Below, one piece after another: positions 1-7,577 of a stretch of 27,636 bases of DNA (position 1 is the stretch's first letter; the number at the start of each line of letters is the position of its first letter). The DNA comes from CAZVKN01 sp964627035. Lineage in GTDB: Bacteria; Electryoneota; AABM5-125-24; Hatepunaeales; Hatepunaeaceae. The notes beneath the pieces were generated by a model. That model was not told the DNA's origin, searched no databases, and saw only the letters and a program-made list of their open reading frames with translations. A program made the position numbers and the translations under genes. The stretch lies in assembly GCA_964627035.1 (NCBI GenBank), contig CAZVKN010000037.1:1-27636 (forward strand), read 5' to 3'.

Positions 1-555
1 GGATGAGATTGCTATCGGGTTGGTTGATGAGTAGGCTACTTCTGCAAATTCCTGAATGGACATATCGAGCGATGCTGCCAAAAATTCGAGGAACTTCCCG
101 CTACCTGCAGCACAGCGGTCATTCATGGCAAAGTCTGCGACGATATCGCCGCTGTCAATGACAATTGCTTTTGAGTCCTGTCCGCCAATGTCTATCAAAG
201 TTTTGGCATCCGGTACTTGATGCGAGACACCTCTTGCGTGTGCTGTGATTTCGGTGATAGTCTTGTCCGCGAATGGAACGGTAACTCTGCCGTAGCCTGT
301 AGCAACGATTCTATATTTCCCCCTCTGCAAAGTGGGGGAGGAGCTGGAAAGTTCCTTCCCCCCATACGAAGTAGGGGGGGATAAAGGGGGGGTAACATCG
401 TTGAGAGCTTTTTCATAGACTGTTCGAGCACTTGCTTCGGGTGTCCATCCAGTCGGTATCAGACTCTTTCCGATAATATGCTCTCCGTTCCAAATGACCG
501 CTTTGGTCGTTCTGGAACCGACATCAATTCCGACGTAGTAATGCTTGTCACTCAT
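1..555 (-). CDS. BadF/BadG/HgdC-type ATPase activator (CoA-dehydratase activase), 3' end outside window
   Basis: This is the first 185 codons of an ASKHA-fold ATPase of the 2-hydroxyacyl-CoA dehydratase / benzoyl-CoA reductase activator family. These homodimers hold one [4Fe-4S] cluster and use ATP to push a low-potential electron onto a partner iron-sulfur protein. Visible motifs are the phosphate-1 motif GIDVGSRTTKAV near residue 9, ATGYGR, DIGGQDSKAI, and NDRCAAGSGKFLE, whose cysteine is the expected first cluster ligand; the second ligand lies beyond the edge. The ATG at 555 overlaps the stop of the upstream gene by 8 bp, so translation is probably coupled. About 26 residues between the first domain strands and ATGYGR are encoded by a palindromic repeat (316-392), giving a Pro/Gly/Ser-rich insert not expected in the family. 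The likely partners are the two HgdB-like proteins upstream. The family call is firm; the substrate is unknown. Confidence 0.88.
   Translation of the reverse strand, partial: MSDKHYYVGIDVGSRTTKAVIWNGEHIIGKSLIPTGWTPEASARTVYEKALNDVTPPLSPPTSYGGKELSSSSPTLQRGKYRIVATGYGRVTVPFADKTITEITAHARGVSHQVPDAKTLIDIGGQDSKAIVIDSGDIVADFAMNDRCAAGSGKFLEFLAASLDMSIQEFAEVAYSSTNPIAISS
316..392. repeat. C/G-run palindromic repeat (family C) in frame inside the activase gene
   Basis: Two nested C-run/G-run palindromes (CCCCCTC...GTGGGGGAG and CCCCCCATACGAAGTAGGGGGG) followed by an ATAAAGGGGGGG tail. The element keeps the reading frame open and adds roughly 26 residues. The same core occurs in frame at 3545-3582 and 4596-4635. 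Confidence 0.8.
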
Positions 556-1576
556 AACGTATTGATTTTCCTATCTTAATCATGTGATCCAATTTATCGC
601 TGTCACATCTGATCGGAACTTCGCATCCGGTGGAAAATACAAATCCTTTCGGATTATTGATTCCGCTTCTCAGGATTGAGTGAGATGATTCAGCGATCTG
701 ATAGTTACTGTTCGGTAGCAGTCCGTTTGGCGGGATGTTTCCGATTAATCTGACTTGCTCACCGATTGCATCAACAGCAGTGTCAACATTCAGCATATCG
801 AAACTGAACAGATCCGCTCCCGTTTCAGCGATCAGATCAATCATTCCTGAAGTGTCACCGCAAATATGCAGGGTAATATCGAGGTCATACCGATGCAAAT
901 ATCTGATCAGACGATTATTGTAAGGCAGTGCAAATTCCGAAAAGGTTTTTTGCGAGATGACACTTCCTGAAGCAAGCGGATCAACAAGAATCGGCAATGC
1001 ACCCGCCAAAATGCACTCATCACAGAATCGGATAGCTGCTTCCAAGGACAACTCCAACAAATCGTGAGCAGCACTCGGCTCCATGATCGTATCCATCAGG
1101 AAATTGTCAATGCCCCGCAGACCTGCAGATGTGGTAAAAGGTGACGGAATATAGGCAAAGATCGGCAGCACATCTCCCATTGATGTATAGAGAGTGTCAA
1201 TAGCCTCAAGATAGACGGACAATCTGCCATTAGCAGAGGGATCAGGAATGTGTAAGGATACAATTTTTTCGACTTCATCCACAATCGGACGCTCAAGGAT
1301 CGGTACTTCAAACTCCCGCAATCTATATTTGCTGCCCATAGCTTCAGCGATAATCCCGACATCGGAAAACACGGACAGTCCGTCATGACCGTATTTCCGC
1401 TGCGCTTCGAGTTGCGATTGAGCCAGCACTTCACCGTCAGTGCAGTACTTGATCAGGTCACACCCGAAAACCGTTGCGGAGTGCGATGTCACGAGCGGGA
1501 ACACCGGAGGTCGATCAGGCTTCTCGTCAATTAGCAGCAGTCCCCACCGTTCACGTGCGTTCATTTCACCAGCCAT
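548..1576 (-). CDS. UroD-fold corrinoid methyltransferase (MtaA/MtbA/vanillate O-demethylase family)
   Basis: A 342-residue protein of the uroporphyrinogen-decarboxylase superfamily, in the branch that moves methyl groups to or from corrinoid proteins. The zinc site typical of this branch is visible as LHICG (His237, Cys239) and STGCEVP (Cys318), which true haem-pathway HemE enzymes lack. The length suits MtaA-like proteins. It is the second UroD-fold enzyme of the operon (the other is at 5894-6856), so one may act on the substrate and the other on the acceptor; which is which cannot be read from the sequence. Its start ATGGCTGGTGAAATGAAC is almost repeated at the end of the upstream gene (1801-1819), showing that the two genes once overlapped before a repeat array separated them. 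Its stop overlaps the activase start by 8 bp. Confidence 0.85.
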   Translation of the reverse strand: MAGEMNARERWGLLLIDEKPDRPPVFPLVTSHSATVFGCDLIKYCTDGEVLAQSQLEAQRKYGHDGLSVFSDVGIIAEAMGSKYRLREFEVPILERPIVDEVEKIVSLHIPDPSANGRLSVYLEAIDTLYTSMGDVLPIFAYIPSPFTTSAGLRGIDNFLMDTIMEPSAAHDLLELSLEAAIRFCDECILAGALPILVDPLASGSVISQKTFSEFALPYNNRLIRYLHRYDLDITLHICGDTSGMIDLIAETGADLFSFDMLNVDTAVDAIGEQVRLIGNIPPNGLLPNSNYQIAESSHSILRSGINNPKGFVFSTGCEVPIRCDSDKLDHMIKIGKSIRYE

Positions 1577-1807
1577 TTCTCCCCCCTTTTGTCATTCCGG
1601 ACTTGACAGTCTGTCCGACAATGTTCTATTTTGTCATACCTGCGTAGGCAGGTATCCAGTAAGTGATTGTTAATACTGGACTCCTGCCTTCGCAGGAGTG
1701 ACAGTTTCGGTGTTCCCCCCCATTCCCGGACACACTCCTTGATCCGGAATCTACGGCAATGGATTCCTGCCTTCGCAGGAATGACGGAAATGGGAAGTGA
1801 GTTCATT
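1577..1807. repeat. Array of family A palindromes (CATTCCTGCGAAGGCAGGAATCC type) between two operon genes
   Basis: This 231-bp gap, in an otherwise overlapping operon, is built of palindromic repeat units. An inverted pair lies at about 1635-1664 and 1674-1703 (both with a CCTGC...GCAGG core and a CCAGTA/TACTGG end), with another unit at about 1760-1788 (ATTCCTGCCTTCGCAGGAAT). A partial unit at 1592-1625 begins GTCATTCCGGACTTGACAG. No gene is supported inside it. The flanks carry an approximately 22-bp imperfect direct repeat (1552-1576 and 1795-1819). Confidence 0.8.
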
Positions 1808-3211
1808 TCACCCGGCATGAGAACTCCGTCGGGCATGTAGTGATTCCATAAACGCTTCCATCCGGTTAAACAGTTGCGACTGCACTCGTCTTTTCCCCGG
1901 TGCAACCACGTCAAACGCTAACGTGGGCACACCAATCTTTCGCAAAGCTTCGACAATCGGAACAGTCTCGTAAGGGCAGTGAGATGATCCGAAAATCCCG
2001 GATATGATTACCCCATCTGCTTTACACCGTTTAACCTGATCCAAAACGAGATTGACTCTGTGTCGAGTTGAACCCATCAATGTGCCACTCAGATGAGCTT
2101 CTGCAAGTACATCAAACCCAAAATCGTCATTCCCGTGAAGGCGGGAATCCCCTACTGGAAATAAAGGAGTGGTCTGATTTATCAAGTATTCCGATCCGAC
2201 AACCCGACCGCCAAGATCCTCAATATAGTTCATCAGTATAGGATCAGCGGGCGGTGTGACCCACACCAATCGAATCTCCTGCCCGTCATATCCTGTTTTC
2301 TTTGAGTTTCTTGCTTTTATTGTATCCCGTACCTCATCCAATACATCAATGCATTCATTCAGATCACCATAATATGAAAGTGCCGCAAACTCCACGTTAA
2401 GCAGTTCAAGTGCGCCCATAGGATTGAGTTTAGAATCTGTGGTCAGTTCCTTGATCTTAGCTATGCACGACCTAAGCCGATTGATCTTTGTAATTGATTC
2501 ACAGAATGACTTTGGATCAAACTTTACTCCGGTCACACACTCCAATTCATTGCAGACCTGCGAATATTGATTAGCAAGAAATTGTTTCAGGGAGTCATGG
2601 TCATCACGAGAGTCATCACGATGTGGCAGCTCAAAATAGTGGATATTATAACCGATAAACTCAGCCTCACTCATAACTGCAGCCATGTCGTCACAAGTAG
2701 CGCCTACAGTTCCGATGCACAAGTCAGGCTTTGGAAAGTATGCTCTTTTTGAAAATGCACCGAGAGCAGCACGAACGAAGCAGGAATCCTCTCCCAAACC
2801 AAATTCGGTAGCTTCATCGAACAGTACCTTACTTTCCATCAGAAACGGTGTCCACCACAAGCAGTCAGGGTAGAACGCGACCGTGTTTGGGTAAGAATAA
2901 ACCAGCGGTGTAACAGCACCGAGATCACCCATGACAGCAATGACCTTCATTCCGGCTTGCTTTGCACGATAGATCCTTTCACCTTCGCTGAGCACAAAAC
3001 CCCACAGCCTCAACGACGCGGGTGAGTTGTCGAATTTCAGCTTTCGCAGCAGGCGGTTACCATAGACCGAATGCGTTGATGGCGGAAACAGATACTGCGA
3101 CCAATCGGCATCCGGAAGATGACGATGATAGCGTGTTGTTTCAACCAGTTCATCAGATACAGATTTGAACTGATCGTGCCACTGTTTATAGTCTATTTGT
3201 TTTGGTTTCAT
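1808..3211 (-). CDS. 2-hydroxyacyl-CoA dehydratase / benzoyl-CoA reductase-like subunit (HgdA/BcrB type)
   Basis: A 467-residue member of the HgdB/BcrBC superfamily, whose cysteines bind low-potential iron-sulfur clusters reduced by an ATP-dependent activator. Cysteines in family-like contexts are Cys117 (YPDCLWW), Cys144 (EDSCFVRAALG), Cys173 (GATCDDM) and one in GSSHCPYE near the C-terminus. With the smaller 363-residue homologue immediately upstream it probably forms a heterodimer, and the activase at the end of the operon is the obvious electron donor. Around residues 350-365 the chain contains VGDSRLHGNDDF, encoded by a family A palindrome at 2126-2150, so this segment looks inserted. 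The gene starts 17 bp after its neighbour, just after a CGCTAAGACGCAAAG sequence that itself resembles a common dispersed repeat. The substrate cannot be inferred; dehydratase, aryl-CoA reductase and double-cubane reductase all remain possible. Confidence 0.8.
   Translation of the reverse strand: MKPKQIDYKQWHDQFKSVSDELVETTRYHRHLPDADWSQYLFPPSTHSVYGNRLLRKLKFDNSPASLRLWGFVLSEGERIYRAKQAGMKVIAVMGDLGAVTPLVYSYPNTVAFYPDCLWWTPFLMESKVLFDEATEFGLGEDSCFVRAALGAFSKRAYFPKPDLCIGTVGATCDDMAAVMSEAEFIGYNIHYFELPHRDDSRDDHDSLKQFLANQYSQVCNELECVTGVKFDPKSFCESITKINRLRSCIAKIKELTTDSKLNPMGALELLNVEFAALSYYGDLNECIDVLDEVRDTIKARNSKKTGYDGQEIRLVWVTPPADPILMNYIEDLGGRVVGSEYLINQTTPLFPVGDSRLHGNDDFGFDVLAEAHLSGTLMGSTRHRVNLVLDQVKRCKADGVIISGIFGSSHCPYETVPIVEALRKIGVPTLAFDVVAPGKRRVQSQLFNRMEAFMESLHARRSSHAG
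2126..2150. repeat. Family A palindrome in frame inside the HgdA/BcrB-like gene
   Basis: GTCATTCCCGTGAAGGCGGGAATCC, the same unit type as in the array at 1577-1807 and upstream of the MltD-like gene (19659-19732). It is read in frame, contributing about nine residues plus flanks. Confidence 0.8.
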
Positions 3212-3228
3212 CCTAAAAACTTTGCGTC

Positions 3229-4320
3229 TTAGCGTTTTTGCGCGAGTCCTCTCTTCATCTCCAGCATCTCAACAAACGCACCGATCCGCGTGCGGAAGCT
3301 TGCCGACGCCTGCAGCGTCAGATCGTCATCTATCTGCAGAAACGGCACGTTAAGCGCATTTCTGAACCTTGTTGCTGCCAGTCCGAATGGATGACAATAC
3401 TTCACTGAACGGTAAATGATACCGCCAATGTTACGTTGGTTGATTAATTCTTTGACGTAATCAATCAGTTTGGTGTATGGGCGGCGATGAGGGCAGTTGT
3501 TCTCCTCGATATAATAACGATATAGGAATTCAAGCGAATTGGATACCCCCCCTTTAATCCCCCCCTGCTCTACAGGAGGGGTAAAAGTTCTATCACCAAG
3601 ACAAGTCCCGTCCGCAACAACATTGCCGCCTAATTTCTCAATAATATCCAGTTCCTTACCGGATGGAATGCTTCCGAATAACATCAGTCGAGGAGCATTT
3701 GGATTAACTTTAGTATCTACTTCTAATTCATTCACGAATCGAAGAAGCGTTTCAGTCGGTAAAGGAGAGCTTGCTATCCGCTGAAGCAGGCGGCTCGACA
3801 ACCGATCTGAATCCCGCAGTGATTGAATTGACTCCCGAAGCATTTGTCGTGTCCCGATAACTTGTGCGAGCAAGTCCAAATCCAACTCTCTCCCAATAGC
3901 ATTTCCTATCTTTTTAAATGCCAGCATCATCTCGTCAATGAAATATGTTTCATCCGTTCCGTAAGTCCTCGGTGCGCCGAACAGAATCGCCGGAATTTCA
4001 AGTGACTCGCTGAGGCTGTCTATCAATCGTCTCATCTGATCACAGCAAGTCCCGGCAATAATCGCAGAGAGTCGGTCATACGGATGTGATTTCAGTACCT
4101 CAGGAACTGATCGGCAGAACGAGCAGGCATCATTTCGGATTATTGGTTGAGAATCACTATGATTGATCGGACGGGAAATGATTCTCACCGGAACCGCACC
4201 GTAAGCTTCTATCAGCTCAACCGGAACTCTCATGCAGAGGTAGCCGACGAGAGGCTCGGAAATAGCTTCCCAAAATCCATCTTCAAGCAGGTTCAACTTT
4301 GTGATCGGAGTTTCTTTCAT
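3229..4320 (-). CDS. 2-hydroxyacyl-CoA dehydratase D-component-like subunit (HgdB/BcrC type)
   Basis: A 363-residue HgdB-superfamily protein. Cysteines that could hold an iron-sulfur cluster are Cys66/Cys69 (DACSFCRS), Cys92/Cys93 (GTCCDQM) and Cys309 (VKYCHPFG), matching the three-region ligand layout of the family. Its ATG overlaps the stop of the RACo-like gene by 4 bp (ATGA). Residues about 247-260 (PPVEQGGIKGGV) are encoded by a family C palindrome at 3545-3582 and fall between the third and fourth conserved blocks. The partner is probably the 467-residue homologue downstream. As with its partner, the reaction is unknown: the family includes 2-hydroxyacyl-CoA dehydratases, benzoyl-CoA reductases and ATP-dependent double-cubane reductases. 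Confidence 0.82.
   Translation of the reverse strand: MKETPITKLNLLEDGFWEAISEPLVGYLCMRVPVELIEAYGAVPVRIISRPINHSDSQPIIRNDACSFCRSVPEVLKSHPYDRLSAIIAGTCCDQMRRLIDSLSESLEIPAILFGAPRTYGTDETYFIDEMMLAFKKIGNAIGRELDLDLLAQVIGTRQMLRESIQSLRDSDRLSSRLLQRIASSPLPTETLLRFVNELEVDTKVNPNAPRLMLFGSIPSGKELDIIEKLGGNVVADGTCLGDRTFTPPVEQGGIKGGVSNSLEFLYRYYIEENNCPHRRPYTKLIDYVKELINQRNIGGIIYRSVKYCHPFGLAATRFRNALNVPFLQIDDDLTLQASASFRTRIGAFVEMLEMKRGLAQKR
3545..3582. repeat. Family C palindrome in frame inside the HgdB-like gene
   Basis: A C-run core with CTTTAAT spacer and matching G-run (CCCCCCCTGCTCTACAGGAGGGG). It is read in frame on the minus strand as a Pro/Gly-rich segment of about 13 residues. Confidence 0.78.
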
Positions 4321-5897
4321 AGCTTTCTGAATGTCATATTCTCCACAAATCTATCCTGAAAATCAGGCATTTCACCCAGATTGATGACCTTAACTGTTTT
4401 TTGGAGGTTAATTGCTCGTTTACGGCAATGGTCATCACTCAAACACAATACAGCGCCGCGCCCGGCACCGTTGTCAATAAACGTAATCCTGTCAACCGGA
4501 ATATCAGGTATCAATCCGATATTGATCGCTGCTTGAGGATCTATCCTGCTGCCGAACGATCCGGTAAGGATGATCTCGTCCAAATTATTTATATTCTTCC
4601 CCCCCCGCGAAGTAGGGGGGGAACTAAAGGGGGGGTGGATTTCAGCCCGTCCGCATAAAATCTCAATCCCCGCAGCAACCGCTCCCTTTGCAAGCTGAAA
4701 CTGCCGAATGTCATCCTGAGTGATTACCGGGACACCTGAAAGCATGGGTGACCATTCTCGATTATCATCCGAGTTACGTTCCAATAACCCCGATGGATTC
4801 AAAATCCCTTGTTCAAGCAACATACTCAATGCGGATATATATCCTGATCCACAAAACCCTATAGGGATTTCAGATCCTATCACATGCGGTTTACCGTCAG
4901 AATTAAATCCATCAATCGCGCCTGATATTGCCGGCATCCCGCACCGCATCCCCACTCCCTCAAACGCAGGTCCTGCAGCAGTAGATGTAGCGGTCAGCTT
5001 TCCATTAGTGGATAGGACAACTTCGCCATTTGTGCCGAAATCTATAAGTAGTCGTTTACCCGGTTTTCGGTCAAGATCTGATGCCAGTATTGCTGCAACA
5101 GTGTCTCCACCAACATATCCGGCAAGGATTGGACTGACGGATGCTTTGCATTTGCCTGTCAGTCCGACAAGTTTTGCATCAAAGCTGAGTTCATTCTTCT
5201 TTTCCAGTGGACTCCTGAATGGAGCGCGTTCCAAACCTTCTCCAGACATACCGAGCCAGAGGTGAGTCATTGCACTGTTCCCGACTACAAACATCCGTGA
5301 GACTTCACCTCTCTCAATAACATGTTGTGACAGCGAACGACGGATTACTTCTCTGATTCGTTTGTGGGTTAGATTGGTGAGGGTTGCACGGTTAGTTTCC
5401 TGTTTGGCAAAGTCGAGGCGTGACATCACATCGCCTCCATATCGTATTTGCGGATTAAGGAAAGAGCATTGTGCTATCAGTTTTCTCTTACTCAGATCAA
5501 CGATATAGATCGCCACAAGCGTGGTTCCAAGATCAACTGCAATACCGTAGCCATTTCCTCCACCTTTAAGAACTAAATCATCAATCAGTTTCGAATTTTC
5601 AAAAACAGTGAATCCGCTAACCGAGATGTGGATATCCTCTGTTAACCGTTGTTGACAAGCCATGCGATAGTTGCTGTTATCCGAAAAATAAACAGACTCG
5701 AGTTCTGTCAGTGGTGGGATGTTATCGAGGTATTCAATGCGGCAGCTCAGGCAGCGACCTTTACCGCCGCAGTTATTGGGGAAGAAGTAACCGGAACGCT
5801 CAAGTGCCTCCTTGATCGTCTCACCTGCTAATCCCTTAATTTTCTTTCCTTCCGGTTCGATGGTAATATGATAATGTCGCATTGGAATGCCGATCAT
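4317..5897 (-). CDS. RACo-type reductive activator of corrinoid proteins (2Fe-2S ferredoxin + ASKHA ATPase, DUF4445)
   Basis: A 526-residue protein with an N-terminal plant-type [2Fe-2S] domain (Cys43-x5-Cys49-x2-Cys52-x28-Cys81) and, from about residue 118, an actin/Hsp70-like ATPase domain with VDLGTT, GNSAMTH, GYVGGDTVAAI, LIDFGTNGE, STAAGPAFEG and GFCGSGY motifs. Proteins of this architecture re-reduce inactive cob(II)alamin to cob(I)alamin at the cost of ATP, which fits the corrinoid protein two genes upstream. I chose the ATG at 5897 because it makes a 4-bp ATGA overlap with the upstream stop, as at the other junctions; ATGs at 5915 and 5882 are alternatives. A family C palindrome (4596-4635) adds about 14 residues near position 421-434, inside the ATPase domain just before the conserved ILTGSFGS block. 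Confidence 0.9.
   Translation of the reverse strand: MIGIPMRHYHITIEPEGKKIKGLAGETIKEALERSGYFFPNNCGGKGRCLSCRIEYLDNIPPLTELESVYFSDNSNYRMACQQRLTEDIHISVSGFTVFENSKLIDDLVLKGGGNGYGIAVDLGTTLVAIYIVDLSKRKLIAQCSFLNPQIRYGGDVMSRLDFAKQETNRATLTNLTHKRIREVIRRSLSQHVIERGEVSRMFVVGNSAMTHLWLGMSGEGLERAPFRSPLEKKNELSFDAKLVGLTGKCKASVSPILAGYVGGDTVAAILASDLDRKPGKRLLIDFGTNGEVVLSTNGKLTATSTAAGPAFEGVGMRCGMPAISGAIDGFNSDGKPHVIGSEIPIGFCGSGYISALSMLLEQGILNPSGLLERNSDDNREWSPMLSGVPVITQDDIRQFQLAKGAVAAGIEILCGRAEIHPPFSSPPTSRGGKNINNLDEIILTGSFGSRIDPQAAINIGLIPDIPVDRITFIDNGAGRGAVLCLSDDHCRKRAINLQKTVKVINLGEMPDFQDRFVENMTFRKL
4596..4635. repeat. Family C palindrome in frame inside the RACo-like gene
   Basis: A C-run, GCGAAGTA, G-run palindrome followed by ACTAAAGGGGGGG. 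Third copy of the same core in one operon, again keeping the frame open (HPPFSSPPTSRGGK on the minus strand). Confidence 0.8.
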
Positions 5898-6856
5898 ATT
5901 GTTTTCATGAAGCACTTAACAAGTTCAGGATCAGCATTTGCAGGTAGGTCACAAGCAGTAGAGAGAATAAATGGCTGTGGTAGTGTGTTAATGCATTCAA
6001 TAGAGGCATCACGAACAGATTCCACTGTACCATGAGCAAACAGGTCCGTCGGGACATAACCCATTGGAATTGTATCAGGCATCTTGTCCCATAAAGGCGC
6101 ATACCACTCCTCGAAGCTGAGCAGGTCTAAATTCAGTAGTGGTAACTGATCTATCAACGGACTGACCTCACCACAAACGTGCATGCATTTATGGGTATTT
6201 GTTTTGTTGATTCTGTCAAGAATGCGTTCTAAGTACGACTGTGCAAAATCTCGGAACCATCGAGCACCGATCAGGCTACCTGAAGAGATCGGAGCACCGA
6301 CCAATGGAGTAAATCCTTCTGAGCAGATTCTGTCAATTAGCATACATTGGCTTTCACAACTGATGTCGAGTAGTTTGTGTGCTGTTTGAGGTTCTTCAAG
6401 CAGCATTATTAGGAAGTTTTCAGATCCCGCAATCATAGCGGCGAGACTGAACGGGTCCTTCATGGAAATGAAGAGTGGGACATCAGTTGAATTTCGGCAT
6501 ATCCACGCTGCTTTGAACATTTCCGGGAGTCGTCCTGTAATCGAAAGATCTATCACTTTCACATCTCGCACATCCGGGTATGTAACAGTGTGAGGATTCC
6601 GGTCAGCGGAATATTCTAACACGACTCCCATTGCTTCCGCTTCGACTGCGATGTCGGCAAACACGATGAGTAGATCCGGATTGTAGAGCTCTTTGGCTTT
6701 TATCAATCCTTCTGCAAGCAGTTCTCCATTTTGGCAGACCTGATCCAACGGTTGGTTAATCAGTCCGGCAAGATGATCCGCTGCAATCATCGGACCGCGT
6801 GCGTTTGTGAAATCGGTGAGTAGCGGGAATAGTCGGTGGAAGTTACTCCTTCTCAA
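5894..6856 (-). CDS. UroD-fold corrinoid methyltransferase (MtaA-like)
   Basis: A 320-residue UroD-superfamily protein with the methyltransferase zinc motif CMHVCGE (His226, Cys228) and a distal STACDLP (Cys302). The overall fold markers (DPFSLAAMIAGSENFLI, PISSGSLIGARWF) match MtaA/MtbA/CmuA-like proteins rather than HemE. It overlaps the corrinoid-protein gene by 4 bp (ATGA) and the RACo-like gene by 4 bp, so all three are probably translated together and act as one methyl-transfer unit. It may methylate or demethylate the bound cobalt; the partner substrate (thiol, tetrahydrofolate or an aromatic methyl ether) cannot be decided from sequence. Confidence 0.86.
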   Translation of the reverse strand: MRRSNFHRLFPLLTDFTNARGPMIAADHLAGLINQPLDQVCQNGELLAEGLIKAKELYNPDLLIVFADIAVEAEAMGVVLEYSADRNPHTVTYPDVRDVKVIDLSITGRLPEMFKAAWICRNSTDVPLFISMKDPFSLAAMIAGSENFLIMLLEEPQTAHKLLDISCESQCMLIDRICSEGFTPLVGAPISSGSLIGARWFRDFAQSYLERILDRINKTNTHKCMHVCGEVSPLIDQLPLLNLDLLSFEEWYAPLWDKMPDTIPMGYVPTDLFAHGTVESVRDASIECINTLPQPFILSTACDLPANADPELVKCFMKTI

Positions 6857-7491
6857 AGCGAAATACCAACCAGTTCATGTGCTCCTTCAACCGCACGTGT
6901 GGCATCATCACCATAAAAATGCGCTCCGACAGAACTGGCAAAATCACTATTCACAGGAGCCCCACCAACCATTAGCCTAAGATTAGGATAATCCAGACTC
7001 AAACCGTGAACGATGTCTTCCATACTGTCCATCGTAGTCGTCATAAGGGTAGATAACGCAACTATGTCAGGATGTTCGGAATCAACAACTTCTTTGAAAC
7101 TGTCAAGTGTCACGTTCTTTCCCAGATCAATCATTCTGAAACCTGACGCTTCCAACATCAGCTTGACAATATTCTTACCGATGTCGTGAAAATCTCCGTC
7201 AACCACACCGATAACAATTGTACCCTTGTTGTTGATTTTACCTTCAACGACCTTGTCCTTGAGAATGTCAAATCCGACGTACATCGTTTTTGCACAGACT
7301 AACACCTCCGGTACAAAATACTCCTTAGTCGCAAACAGACGTCCGACCTCGGTCATGCCCGCCGCTAATCCTTGCTGAATAGCATCCTCAGGAGGATAGC
7401 CAAGTTCCAACACCTGAAGCGACAATTGACGCACTTCACGCGGTTTCATGGATACGACCGCAGTCGCTAATTTTTGGTATAGTTCTTTCAT
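6853..7491 (-). CDS. Corrinoid (B12-binding) methyltransferase protein, MtaC/MttC-like
   Basis: A 212-residue two-domain cobalamin carrier. The N-terminal helical cap (residues 1-85) is followed by a Rossmann-like B12 domain with the base-off/His-on motif D-x-H-x-x-G (Asp100, His102, Gly105 in GDFHDIG), the STL motif near 147 and the GG pair at 176-177. Such proteins carry a methyl group on cobalt between two methyltransferases. It heads a run of overlapping minus-strand genes with two UroD-fold methyltransferases and a RACo-like activator, the complete set expected for a corrinoid shuttle. The ATG at 7491 is preceded by a short palindromic repeat (7494-7542) instead of a clear promoter, so read-through from the methyltransferase/EamA genes upstream is plausible. 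Confidence 0.93.
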   Translation of the reverse strand: MKELYQKLATAVVSMKPREVRQLSLQVLELGYPPEDAIQQGLAAGMTEVGRLFATKEYFVPEVLVCAKTMYVGFDILKDKVVEGKINNKGTIVIGVVDGDFHDIGKNIVKLMLEASGFRMIDLGKNVTLDSFKEVVDSEHPDIVALSTLMTTTMDSMEDIVHGLSLDYPNLRLMVGGAPVNSDFASSVGAHFYGDDATRAVEGAHELVGISL

Positions 7492-7493
7492 AA

Positions 7494-7542
7494 GTTTGGA
7501 GTCCGCGCTTTAGCGTGTGCAAACTGAAGTTTGTACTCTGTG
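7494..7542. repeat. Family D palindromic element (ACTTCAGT / ACGCTnnAGCGT type)
   Basis: Two small hairpins, AAACTTCAGTTT and CACGCTAAAGCG, lie between matching CAGAGT and ACTC ends. It is related to the two 60-bp copies at 27129-27188 and 27325-27384. It occupies most of the gap between the EamA gene and the corrinoid-protein gene. Confidence 0.65.
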
Positions 7543-7561
7543 CTTTTCCCTTTGTATCTTT

Positions 7562-7577
7562 GGGTGAATCTTCACCC
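7562..7577. terminator. Short perfect hairpin at the end of the EamA gene
   Basis: GGGTGAA-TC-TTCACCC, a 7-bp perfect stem with a two-base loop, covers the EamA stop codon. No T-run follows on the minus strand, so it may be an mRNA-stabilising or repeat-derived hairpin rather than a true terminator. Confidence 0.35.

Noticed and set aside
1577..1807. CRISPR array or insertion sequence in the repeat-rich gap
   Set aside because: The repeats are palindromic units in both orientations with uneven spacing; there are no equal spacers, and no transposase.
1561..1914. Minus-strand open frame with VIPAKAGIH-like peptide
   Set aside because: This peptide is the usual translation of family A palindromes; the frame overlaps the HgdA-like end and has no family match.
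4720..5265. Plus-strand 181-codon frame opposite the RACo-like gene
   Set aside because: It is the antisense shadow of a well-conserved gene and has no recognisable protein features.
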